Shown: positions 1-5,186 of the stretch, in pieces | Layout: every line of letters begins with the position of its first letter | Position numbering within the stretch: the first letter of the stretch is position 1 | NCBI GenBank assembly: GCA_022865725.1 | Contig: JALHTP010000463.1 | Coordinates: 1 to 5,559, forward strand | Reading direction: 5' to 3' | DNA from: Methyloceanibacter sp. | GTDB taxonomy: Bacteria; Pseudomonadota; Alphaproteobacteria; Rhizobiales; Methyloligellaceae | Length of the DNA: 5,559 nucleotides | The notes under the pieces: model-generated | What the model saw: only the letters and a program-made list of their open reading frames with translations | Told to the model about the DNA's origin: nothing | The model's database searches: none | Translations under genes and position numbers: made by a program

Positions 1-1
1 C

Positions 2-574
2 GAGACCGCCTGGGGCGGCATCGATTTCCTGGTCCATGCCGTCGCCTTCTCCGACAAGGAAGAGCTCGACGGGCGCTATGTGGATACGACCCAGGACAAC
101 TTCACCCAGACGCTGCTGATCTCCTGCTATTCCTTCACCGCGCTCGCCAAGCGCGCCGAGGCGCTAATGCCGCATGGCGGCTCGCTGCTCACGCTCACTT
201 ATTACGGCGCCGAGAAGGTGATGCCCCATTACAATGTGATGGGGGTGGCCAAGGCCGCGCTCGAGGCGAGCGTGCGCTATCTGGCCACCGATCTCGGCAA
301 GGGCGCCATCCGCGTCAACGCCATCTCGGCAGGGCCGATCAAGACTTTGGCGGCCTCCGGCATCGCCGACTTCCGCTATATCCTCAAATGGAACGAGGTG
401 AACTCGCCGCTCCGGCGCACGGTCAGCATCGAGGAAGTTGGCGCCGGCGCGCTCTATCTCCTGTCGGATCTCGGGCGGGGCGTGACCGGCGAGATCCTGC
501 ATATCGATGCGGGCTACCACGTGGTTGGCATGAAGAACGAGGACGCCCCCGACATCCCCCTGGCGAAGGGGTAG
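2..574 (+). CDS. fabI: Enoyl-[acyl-carrier-protein] reductase (NADH) FabI, 5' end missing
   Basis: Catalyses the NADH-dependent reduction of trans-2-enoyl-ACP, the last step of each elongation cycle of type II fatty acid synthesis in the cytoplasm. The frame is open from base 2, so 190 residues are visible; roughly the first 75-80 residues (Rossmann glycine motif) lie outside the window. The visible part begins with the FabI-typical GGIDFLVHAVAFSDK stretch. The active site is intact: Tyr67 in TYYGAEK, Tyr77 and Lys84 in HYNVMGVAK (equivalent to Tyr146, Tyr156 and Lys163 of E. coli FabI). NAISAGPIKTLAASGI, at residues 107-122, is the substrate-loop region, and GEILHIDAGYHV is the usual C-terminal strand. 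These motifs separate FabI from FabG and other short-chain dehydrogenases. It ends at TAG 572-574, 98 bp before aroC on the same strand. The internal GTG at 80 is not a plausible start because homology continues upstream of it. Confidence 0.96.
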   Translation, partial: ETAWGGIDFLVHAVAFSDKEELDGRYVDTTQDNFTQTLLISCYSFTALAKRAEALMPHGGSLLTLTYYGAEKVMPHYNVMGVAKAALEASVRYLATDLGKGAIRVNAISAGPIKTLAASGIADFRYILKWNEVNSPLRRTVSIEEVGAGALYLLSDLGRGVTGEILHIDAGYHVVGMKNEDAPDIPLAKG

Positions 575-672
575 CGGCGCGGGCCTACTCGGGCGCTCCG
601 AAAGAGTTTGTTGCGAAGTTCGCGCTAGGCTCCATCGCTGGACGCCGCCTCGCCACGCTCTTAAAAGAACCC

Positions 673-1764
673 ATGTCGCACAACAGCTTCGGCCATCTGT
701 TCCGCATCACCACCTGGGGCGAGAGCCACGGGAAGGCGATCGGCTGCGTGGTGGATGGCTGCCCTCCAGGCATCCCCATCACCGAGGCGGAGATCCAGGC
801 TTTTCTCGACAAGCGGAAGCCCGGCCAGTCGCGCTACACCACCCAGCGCCAGGAGCCCGACCAGGTGCGCATCCTCTCCGGCGTGTTCACCGGCGAAGAC
901 GGCGCGCAGGTCACCACGGGAACGCCGATCGCGCTCGAGATCGAGAATGTCGATGCACGCTCCAAGGACTACGGAGATATCAAAGACAAGTTCCGCCCGG
1001 GCCACGCCGACTATACCTATTTCCTGAAATACGGCTTGCGCGACTGGCGAGGCTCAGGCCGCGCCTCGGCGCGCGAGACCGCTTGTCGCGTTGCCTCAGG
1101 CGCCATCGCGCGCAAGGTCGTGCCGGGGATGCGCGTGCGCGGCGCGCTCACCCAGATCGGGCCTTACGAGATCGACCGCAGCAATTTCGATTGGGACGAG
1201 GTGGAGCGCAATCCGTTCTTCTGTCCCGACGCCAAGACGGCGCGGGTCTGGGCCGAGTTTCTTGACCAGGTGCGGAAGAAGGGCTCCTCGGCGGGCGCCA
1301 TCATCGAGATCGTGGCCGAAGGTGTTCCGCCGGGGCTCGGCGCGCCCATCTACGGCAAGCTCGACCAGGACATCGCCTCGGGGCTGATGAGCATCAATGC
1401 GGTGAAGGGGGTCGAGATCGGCGCCGGTTTCGCCGCCGCGGCGCTCTCGGGCGAGGAGAACGCCGACGAGATGCGCATGAAGAAAGACGGGACACCGGAG
1501 TTCCTGTCGAACAATGCCGGGGGCATTCTCGGCGGCATCTCTACCGGTCAGCCCATCGTCGCGCGCTTCGCGGTGAAGCCAACCTCCTCGATCCTGACCC
1601 CGCGCCGCACCGTCGACGAAGCCGGCAACGACACCGAGATCTCGACCAAAGGCCGCCACGATCCTTGCGTCGGCATTCGCGCGGTGCCGATCGGCGAGGC
1701 GATGGTCGCCATCGTGCTCGCCGACCATTACCTCCGCCACCGCGGCCAGACCGGCAAGGGCTAG
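673..1764 (+). CDS. aroC: Chorismate synthase AroC
   Basis: Converts 5-enolpyruvylshikimate-3-phosphate to chorismate, the last shikimate-pathway step, using reduced FMN. The protein is 363 residues, the normal bacterial length. All three family signatures are present: TTWGESHG (13-20, catalytic His19), RGSGRASARET (126-136, FMN contact region) and GRHDPCVGIRAVPIGEAM (327-344). The second catalytic His is His111 in RPGHADYTY, and FAVKPTSSI (299-307) is another conserved cofactor/substrate segment. The ATG at 673 is chosen because MSHNSFGHLFRITTWGESHG matches the family N-terminus. The same frame stays open back to 388, but that stretch overlaps fabI and shows no family similarity. The upstream A-rich AAAAGAA is only a weak ribosome binding site. 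It may share a transcript with fabI (98-bp gap) or have its own promoter; I see no convincing promoter in the gap. Convergent with the methyltransferase gene on the other strand. Confidence 0.97.
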   Translation: MSHNSFGHLFRITTWGESHGKAIGCVVDGCPPGIPITEAEIQAFLDKRKPGQSRYTTQRQEPDQVRILSGVFTGEDGAQVTTGTPIALEIENVDARSKDYGDIKDKFRPGHADYTYFLKYGLRDWRGSGRASARETACRVASGAIARKVVPGMRVRGALTQIGPYEIDRSNFDWDEVERNPFFCPDAKTARVWAEFLDQVRKKGSSAGAIIEIVAEGVPPGLGAPIYGKLDQDIASGLMSINAVKGVEIGAGFAAAALSGEENADEMRMKKDGTPEFLSNNAGGILGGISTGQPIVARFAVKPTSSILTPRRTVDEAGNDTEISTKGRHDPCVGIRAVPIGEAMVAIVLADHYLRHRGQTGKG

Positions 1765-1778
1765 GCTTCCTCCATTGC

Positions 1779-1877
1779 TTGTCATCGCCCGGCTTGACCG
1801 GCGATCCAGTAGCCCCGGAATTCGAAACTCAATTGTGGCCGGTGATTATTGGATGCCCGCCTTCGCGGGCATGACAA
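1779..1877. repeat. Two-hairpin intergenic palindromic repeat
   Basis: The element has terminal inverted repeats, TTGTCATCGCCCGG at the left and its imperfect reverse complement GCGGGCATGACAAA at the right. Each end folds by itself: 1784-1805 pairs ATCGCCCGG with CCGGCGAT (one bulged C), and 1853-1872 is a perfect 8-bp stem. The middle holds CCGGAATT (1815-1822) facing AATTGTGGCCGG (1831-1842). It almost fills the gap between convergent aroC and the rRNA methyltransferase gene. From memory it resembles dispersed TGTCAT...ATGACA repeats of Bradyrhizobium-like and other alphaproteobacterial genomes; copy number cannot be tested here. Confidence 0.65.
1853..1872. terminator. Perfect hairpin between convergent genes, possible bidirectional terminator
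   Basis: ATGCCCGC pairs perfectly with GCGGGCAT across a CTTC loop. It lies 8 nt past the stop codon of the minus-strand methyltransferase gene and about 90 nt past the aroC stop. Neither side has a clear T-run, so intrinsic termination is an inference from the stem and the convergent placement. It is also the right arm of the intergenic repeat. Confidence 0.45.
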
Positions 1878-1880
1878 ACC

Positions 1881-3110
1881 CTAGCGCACGAGATGCGCCA
1901 CCATTTCGACATGCGGCGAGAAGAGGAACTGATCGACAGGCACGATGCGGGCGATGCGGTACCCGCCATCGACCAGGATGCGGAGATCGCGCGCGAGCGT
2001 GCCCGGATTGCAGGAGACCGCCACGAGCCTCGGCACCTCCGACTTGGCAAGCGCCTCGGCTTGCGCCGCAGCGCCGGCCCGCGGTGGATCGAACACCGCC
2101 GCATCGTAGGCTTGCAGCTCCTTCGGGCTGAGGGGCTCGCGGAACAAATCGCGGACTAGCCCGCGCACCGGCTTCAGCTTCGGCGTCTTGCGCGCCGCCT
2201 CCGTAAGCGCCTGAAGCGCCGCCTCGTCGGCCTCGAAGGCATCGACCGCGGCGTCTCCGGCAAGCGCAAAGGTGAATGTGCCAAGGCCCGCGAAGAGGTC
2301 GGCGACGCGCTTCGCGCCCCCTGCCCCTTCGCGCACCAATCCCACCAGAACCGCTTCCGCCTCGCGCGATGCCTGGAGGAAAGCGCCGGCAGGCAGCCTC
2401 ACTCTGGCGCCAGAGAGGACGATCTCCGGCGAAGGCGCCGGCCCGATGCTCTCGCCATCGGCGTTAAGCCGCGCCACGCCGAGCGAAGCGGCCTTCCCGG
2501 CAAAGGCGCCCAGGGAGGCGGGCGTCGGCCTGATGCCTTCGACCACGATATCGAGGCCGCTCTCGGTCTCGGTCACGCTCACTCTCGCCTCGCGCTTGCC
2601 ACCCAAGAGCGGGGCGAGCGCCTGCTTGAGCTTGGGTAGGCCCGCCACGATGCGGGGAGTGAGCACCGGGCAGACGTCAATGTCGATCAGCTCATGGGAG
2701 CGGGCGCGGCGATAACCGAGCGCGAGGCCCGCCCTCCCCCGGCCGAGAGCGAGCGCGGCGCGCCGCCGGCTTCCGACCGGAACGGGCCGCACCTTCTCGA
2801 TCTCGGGATCGAGCCCGCGCGACCGCATGGCCGCCACGACAGAGTCGCGCTTCCAGTCGAGATAGGCCTGGTCCTCCAGGTGCTGGAGCGCGCAGCCGCC
2901 GCAGGAACCGAAATGCGGGCAGATCGGGGCGATGCGGTCGGGGCTCGGCTCAAGCAGTTCGATCAGCTCTGCACGCTCGTTCCCGGGCTCGACAGCGATC
3001 CTGACAAGCTCGCGGGGCAAGGCGAAGGGTACAAAAACCGGCCCTTGAGGGCTTTCCGCCACGCCATCGCCCTTCACGCCGAGCCGCTCGATCCTGACTT
3101 CAAGCTGCAT
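1881..3110 (-). CDS. RumA/RlmD-like class I SAM-dependent 23S rRNA (uracil-5-)-methyltransferase
   Basis: Predicted to methylate C5 of a uridine in RNA, most likely 23S rRNA, using SAM. With the ATG at 3110 the protein has 409 residues. Order: TRAM RNA-binding domain (about 1-56, IERLGVKGDGVAES); Fe-S cluster cysteines Cys64, Cys70 and Cys73 (CPHFGSCGGC) with Cys147 (DVCPVL); GAFLQAS with Gln246; SAM motif VADLFAGLGTF (269-279); DPPRAG with Asp341; catalytic nucleophile Cys367 in SCNPGTLARDL; and general-base Glu402 in HVEMVAHL near the C-terminus. The full catalytic set is present. ATG 3110 is preferred over TTG 3116 because GGAG lies 7 nt upstream of it. Follows tlyA by 15 nt, so the two are probably co-transcribed. 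RlmD, RlmC and TrmA share this fold; the Fe-S cluster argues against TrmA, but the target uridine cannot be told from sequence, so no symbol is given. Confidence 0.9.
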   Translation of the reverse strand: MQLEVRIERLGVKGDGVAESPQGPVFVPFALPRELVRIAVEPGNERAELIELLEPSPDRIAPICPHFGSCGGCALQHLEDQAYLDWKRDSVVAAMRSRGLDPEIEKVRPVPVGSRRRAALALGRGRAGLALGYRRARSHELIDIDVCPVLTPRIVAGLPKLKQALAPLLGGKREARVSVTETESGLDIVVEGIRPTPASLGAFAGKAASLGVARLNADGESIGPAPSPEIVLSGARVRLPAGAFLQASREAEAVLVGLVREGAGGAKRVADLFAGLGTFTFALAGDAAVDAFEADEAALQALTEAARKTPKLKPVRGLVRDLFREPLSPKELQAYDAAVFDPPRAGAAAQAEALAKSEVPRLVAVSCNPGTLARDLRILVDGGYRIARIVPVDQFLFSPHVEMVAHLVR

Positions 3111-3133
3111 CCTCAAGCTCCATCCTCAAGCTT
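3108..3133. repeat. 13-bp tandem duplication at the tlyA/methyltransferase junction
   Basis: Plus-strand CATCCTCAAGCTC (3108-3120) is followed directly by CATCCTCAAGCTT (3121-3133), with 12 of 13 bases identical. A degenerate partial third copy (CAAGCT) lies at about 3101-3106. On the minus strand the first copy read contains the tlyA TGA stop and the second brings the true ATG of the next gene. Confidence 0.9.
3118..3121 (-). promoter_or_regulatory. Shine-Dalgarno GGAG that fixes the RumA-like gene start
   Basis: On the minus strand GGAG (3121 to 3118) lies 7 nt before the ATG at 3110-3108, an ideal spacing. The TTG at 3116 has no such site. The GGAG is made by the junction of two copies of a 13-bp duplication. 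An out-of-frame ATG at 3123-3121 would give only a 7-codon ORF. Confidence 0.7.
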
Positions 3134-3872
3134 CATGGCGCGCGCCGATCAGAAATTCCGCGTTGCCGCTGCGGCCCAGGATCGGCGAGGCGATCTCGCC
3201 CACGACCGTCCAGCCCGCTTCTTCGATGAAGCTCCGCACCTTTTCGACAGCCTTCTCCCGCTCTGTGCGATCTCGCACAATGCCGCCTCTGCCGACAGCT
3301 CCACGGCCTGCCTCGAATTGCGGCTTGATGAGAGCCACCAGCCAAGCCTCGGGCGCGGCAAGGCGTAGGCTTGCGGGAAGCGCCAAGGTCAGGCTGATGA
3401 AGCTCACATCGGCGACGATGGCCGTCACCTCCTCGCGAATCACCGCTCGGTCGAGGCGCCTCGCGTCGGTCCCCTCCAGGACCACGACGCGCGGATCGGC
3501 GCGGAGCCTGTCATGCAGCTGGAGGCGGCCGACATCGACCGCATAGACCTTGGCCGCCCCGCCTGCCAGCAGCAGATCGGTGAAGCCGCCGGTCGAGGCG
3601 CCGATGTCGAGCGCCACCTTGCCCGCAGCGTTGAAGCCGAAGGCGTCGAGCGCCGCTTCGAGCTTGAGGCCGCCGCGCGAGACGTAAGGGGCGGCCCCAG
3701 GGCTGACCGCCACACTCGACTCGTCCGCGACCAGCACGCCGGGCTTCACCGCCGGCACACCGCCGACGCGCACGCAGCCACGCCGCACCATGTCGGCAGC
3801 CTGGGAGCGCGTGGCAGCCAGGCCCTTATCCACCAATAATCGATCCAGCCGCTTTTTTTTGTAGATGGGCAC
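3126..3872 (-). CDS. tlyA: TlyA family rRNA (cytidine-2'-O)-methyltransferase
   Basis: Transfers a methyl group from SAM to the ribose 2'-OH of cytidine in rRNA; family members act on 23S C1920 and, in some, 16S C1409 (E. coli numbering). TlyA is also annotated as hemolysin A. With a GTG start at 3872 it has 248 residues: an N-terminal S4 RNA-binding domain (about 8-65, RLDRLLVDKGLAATRSQA) and an FtsJ-like Rossmann domain. The SAM motif is DIGASTGGFTD (89-99). The catalytic K-D-K-E tetrad is visible: Lys70 (SRGGLKLE), Asp155 (VADVSFIS), Lys183 (LIKPQFEAG) and Glu239 (NAEF). The frame stays open to ATG 3953, adding 27 residues, but these are Ala/Pro/Arg-rich and unlike the family N-terminus. 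The chosen GTG has only a weak GAG 8 nt upstream. An A8 run falls in codons 5-7. It probably forms an operon with the downstream RumA-like gene. Whether it modifies one or both subunits is unclear. Confidence 0.93.
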   Translation of the reverse strand: MPIYKKKRLDRLLVDKGLAATRSQAADMVRRGCVRVGGVPAVKPGVLVADESSVAVSPGAAPYVSRGGLKLEAALDAFGFNAAGKVALDIGASTGGFTDLLLAGGAAKVYAVDVGRLQLHDRLRADPRVVVLEGTDARRLDRAVIREEVTAIVADVSFISLTLALPASLRLAAPEAWLVALIKPQFEAGRGAVGRGGIVRDRTEREKAVEKVRSFIEEAGWTVVGEIASPILGRSGNAEFLIGARHEA

Positions 3873-4000
3873 GGAAGCTTCTCTTATGCTCGCGCTCGCG
3901 TCGGGATTCCCCGCGCGCGGACGAAGGCCGGGAGCGGTCGGCGCCGCCATCATACACTTACTGCGAAGCGCCCCGCTCGGCGCGCCATCGCGGAGGTCTC
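3873..4000. promoter_or_regulatory. Divergent intergenic region between tlyA and the first SET gene
   Basis: These 128 bp must hold the start signals for both directions if the tlyA start is GTG 3872. They are GC-rich with CG-alternating runs (3910-3919). The only promoter-like match I see is TATGAT (5 of 6 to TATAAT) on the minus strand at 3954-3949, without a recognisable -35 box; it would leave a leader of roughly 70 nt before tlyA. On the plus strand I find no convincing -10/-35 pair. No operator palindrome stands out. Confidence 0.3.
3992..3996 (+). promoter_or_regulatory. Shine-Dalgarno GGAGG of the first SET gene
   Basis: GGAGG ends 4 nt before the GTG at 4001, a slightly short but usable spacing. 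It decides the GTG start, as no in-frame ATG exists before the conserved domain begins. Confidence 0.65.
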
Positions 4001-4573
4001 GTGAGCCTAGAATCGTCGGCTTACCTTACCGATAAATGCGAAGTCCAAAATCGTGACGTGACCGGCGGCAGGACCGTCTTCGCTCGGGATGCGATCGAGC
4101 CGGGCGAGCTTATTGCCGTCTGGAGCGGGCGCATCGTCGGCACCGACGAGCTTGACGAGCTTCCTCCCGAGATCAGGCGGCATACGGTGCAGGTCGAGGA
4201 GGGACTCTATCTCGCTTCGCTCAGCGCGCACGAGCCGCCGGACTTCATCAACCATTCCTGCGAGCCGAATGCCGGCCTCGACGGGCAGGTCGCCATCGTC
4301 GCCTTGCACCGCATCCAGCCGGGCGACGAGGTCACCATCGACTACGCCATGTGCGATGGCTCGCCTTACGACGAGTTCGATTGCGAATGCGGATCGGCGC
4401 TCTGCCGCGGGCGCGTGACGGGCGAAGACTGGCGCAACCCCACGCTCTGGGAGCGCTACGCCGGACATTTCTCGCCCTATCTCGAGCGCCGCATCAAGGC
4501 ACTCAAGCGGCGCTTCCGCCGCAAGCGCGGGCTTGTGGCCGTCGGCACCGAGGCCACGGGAAACACTGCATGA
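4001..4573 (+). CDS. SET-domain protein-lysine methyltransferase with post-SET zinc cluster and basic tail
   Basis: Presumed SAM-dependent lysine methyltransferase of unknown protein substrate, probably cytoplasmic (no signal or membrane segment). It is 190 residues from the GTG. Order: N-terminal SET motif GGRTVFARDAIEPGELIAVWSG (22-43); an Asp/Glu-rich insert with DELDELPPEIRRH (49-61); the core motif FINHSCEPN (82-90); QPGDEVTIDYA (106-116) with the expected catalytic Tyr115; and the post-SET segment CECGSALCRG (128-137). Cys87 with Cys128, Cys130 and Cys135 gives the complete four-cysteine zinc site known from DIM-5-type enzymes. The C-terminus carries a very basic helix-like stretch, RRIKALKRRFRRKR (163-176), with 10 Lys/Arg in 14 positions. 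A second, different SET gene follows after 37 nt, suggesting an operon; tlyA is divergent upstream. Family assignment is firm; substrate and role are unknown. SET proteins of this kind occur in several alphaproteobacteria. Confidence 0.9.
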   Translation: MSLESSAYLTDKCEVQNRDVTGGRTVFARDAIEPGELIAVWSGRIVGTDELDELPPEIRRHTVQVEEGLYLASLSAHEPPDFINHSCEPNAGLDGQVAIVALHRIQPGDEVTIDYAMCDGSPYDEFDCECGSALCRGRVTGEDWRNPTLWERYAGHFSPYLERRIKALKRRFRRKRGLVAVGTEATGNTA

Positions 4574-4617
4574 GCGGGTTTGAACTTCAGCCAAATCAAG
4601 AGGAACATCTATGCTGA
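4570..4617 (+). other. 15-codon bridging ORF between the two SET genes
   Basis: An ATG at 4570 overlaps the first SET gene's TGA (ATGA at 4570-4573) and opens MSGFELQPNQEEHLC. It stops at TGA 4615-4617, just inside the second SET gene (start 4611). It might let ribosomes pass from the first to the second gene by termination-reinitiation. No good Shine-Dalgarno precedes its ATG, and chance is a fair alternative. Confidence 0.2.
4598..4604 (+). promoter_or_regulatory. Shine-Dalgarno AAGAGGA of the second SET gene
   Basis: AAGAGGA has its AGG 7 nt before the ATG at 4611. It supports this start and shows that the gene can be translated independently of the upstream SET gene. Confidence 0.7.
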
Positions 4618-5036
4618 CGGTCAGCACCTATGTCGCGCCGAGCGCCATCGATGGGCTTGGCGTCTTTGCCGGAGAGTTCATCGAACGGGGGCGTCTGCTG
4701 TGGAACCTCAATCCGAAATTCGACATCTTCATCCATGAAGGCGAGATCGATGAGCTTCCGCCGCATGTGCAGCACTTCATCGCCCGCTACGGCTATCCGC
4801 ATATGGAAATGCGCGGGGTCGTGATCGTCGACAGCGATAACGGGCGCTTCATGAACCACAACCTCGCCCCGAACACGGATTTCCGCGTCTTCGACAGGGG
4901 CTTTGCGCTGGTCGATATCGCGCAAGGGGACGAGATCACCTGCAATTACCACGAGTTCGACCCGACCTTTGCGGGCTTCGTCGCGAACATGCAGGCTGCC
5001 AAGTCCAATGGCAGGCTTCATGCCAATGGCAGGTAG
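4611..5036 (+). CDS. Minimal SET-domain protein, putative lysine methyltransferase
   Basis: Compact 141-residue SET-domain protein. It contains the N-terminal SET motif AIDGLGVFAGEFIERGRLLW (12-31), a middle segment with DELPPHVQHFIARYGYPHMEM (48-68), the core motif RFMNHNLAPNTDFR (79-92) and QGDEITCNYHEFD (105-117) with the expected catalytic Tyr113. Unlike its neighbour it lacks the post-SET cysteines, and the NHSCxPN motif reads NHNLAPN, so the zinc-ligand Cys is Leu85. Loss of Cys there and of the post-SET segment is consistent: this is a zinc-free SET type. The C-terminus holds a short direct repeat (NGRLHANGR). No signal peptide or membrane segment is visible. It probably shares an operon with the first SET gene, but the two proteins are too unlike for a recent duplication. 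Activity is likely but unproven; the substrate is unknown. Confidence 0.85.
   Translation: MLTVSTYVAPSAIDGLGVFAGEFIERGRLLWNLNPKFDIFIHEGEIDELPPHVQHFIARYGYPHMEMRGVVIVDSDNGRFMNHNLAPNTDFRVFDRGFALVDIAQGDEITCNYHEFDPTFAGFVANMQAAKSNGRLHANGR
5005..5033 (+). repeat. 11-bp direct repeat at the end of the second SET gene
   Basis: CCAATGGCAGG occurs at 5005-5015 and 5023-5033, 18 bp apart and in frame. It encodes the NGR...NGR tail immediately before the TAG stop. This looks like a small in-frame expansion of a dispensable C-terminus. Confidence 0.8.
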
Positions 5037-5054
5037 CCTGGCGGGCTTCCTGCC
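5028..5054 (+). terminator. Stem-loop over the stop codon of the second SET gene
   Basis: GGCAGG (5028-5033) pairs with CCTGCC (5049-5054), and AGCC (5035-5038) pairs with GGCT (5044-5047), with one T-T mismatch and a 5-nt loop. No T-run follows, so it could be a weak or Rho-assisted terminator, or only an RNA-stabilising hairpin. Confidence 0.35.
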
Positions 5055-5186
5055 GGAGACGGGCCGAGGAGCTTGCCAAGTTTGCTAAGGCCTGCAAGCT
5101 CGACTAAACAGGGACGCCGGCAAGGCAATCCTGCATTGCAGCCTTGGCCCGGCCGATCGGAAGTCGATACGAAAGCCTTTGCTCCC
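5037..5186. other. 150-bp gap with a second stem-loop and a coding-like remnant
   Basis: After the stop-codon hairpin there is a coding-like stretch in another frame, from about 5066 to TAA 5105-5107, reading EELAKFAKACKLD. A second imperfect stem-loop follows: CAAGGC (5121-5126) with GCCTTG (5141-5146), extended by GG/CC outside a bulged G, and containing CTGCATTGCAG (5131-5141) in its loop and right arm. No clear promoter is seen before the next gene. Confidence 0.3.

Noticed and set aside
388..672. Upstream extension of the aroC frame by 95 codons
   Set aside because: It overlaps the fabI 3' end, encodes Arg-rich sequence without family similarity, and the canonical chorismate synthase N-terminus starts at ATG 673.
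575..672. Promoter for aroC in the fabI-aroC gap
   Set aside because: TTGTTG (608-613) and TAGGCT (626-631) are only 12 bp apart, too close for a sigma70-type promoter; nothing better was found.
1096..1785. 229-codon open frame on the minus strand opposite aroC
   Set aside because: It is antisense to a certain gene, low in complexity and without recognisable motifs; long antisense frames are expected at this GC content.
3111..3116. TTG at 3116 as start of the RumA-like gene
   Set aside because: The ATG at 3110 has GGAG at an ideal 7-nt distance, while the TTG sits only 1 nt from that GGAG.
2694..3368. 224-codon open frame on the plus strand opposite the tlyA/RumA-like junction
   Set aside because: It crosses two well-supported minus-strand genes and has no domain or ribosome binding site; a compositional artefact.
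3873..3953. 27-residue N-terminal extension of TlyA from ATG 3953
   Set aside because: The extra residues are Ala/Pro/Arg-rich and unlike TlyA N-termini, and GTG 3872 gives the usual S4-domain start. It is not fully excluded, since the GTG has only a weak ribosome binding site.
4007..4627. 206-codon open frame on the minus strand opposite the first SET gene
   Set aside because: The SET motifs on the plus strand are unmistakable and this frame shows no protein-family features.
5034..5186. Amber readthrough joining the second SET protein to the exported protein
   Set aside because: The two share a reading frame with no stop other than TAG 5034-5036, but the intervening sequence is not protein-like, contains hairpins, and the downstream gene has its own signal peptide start.
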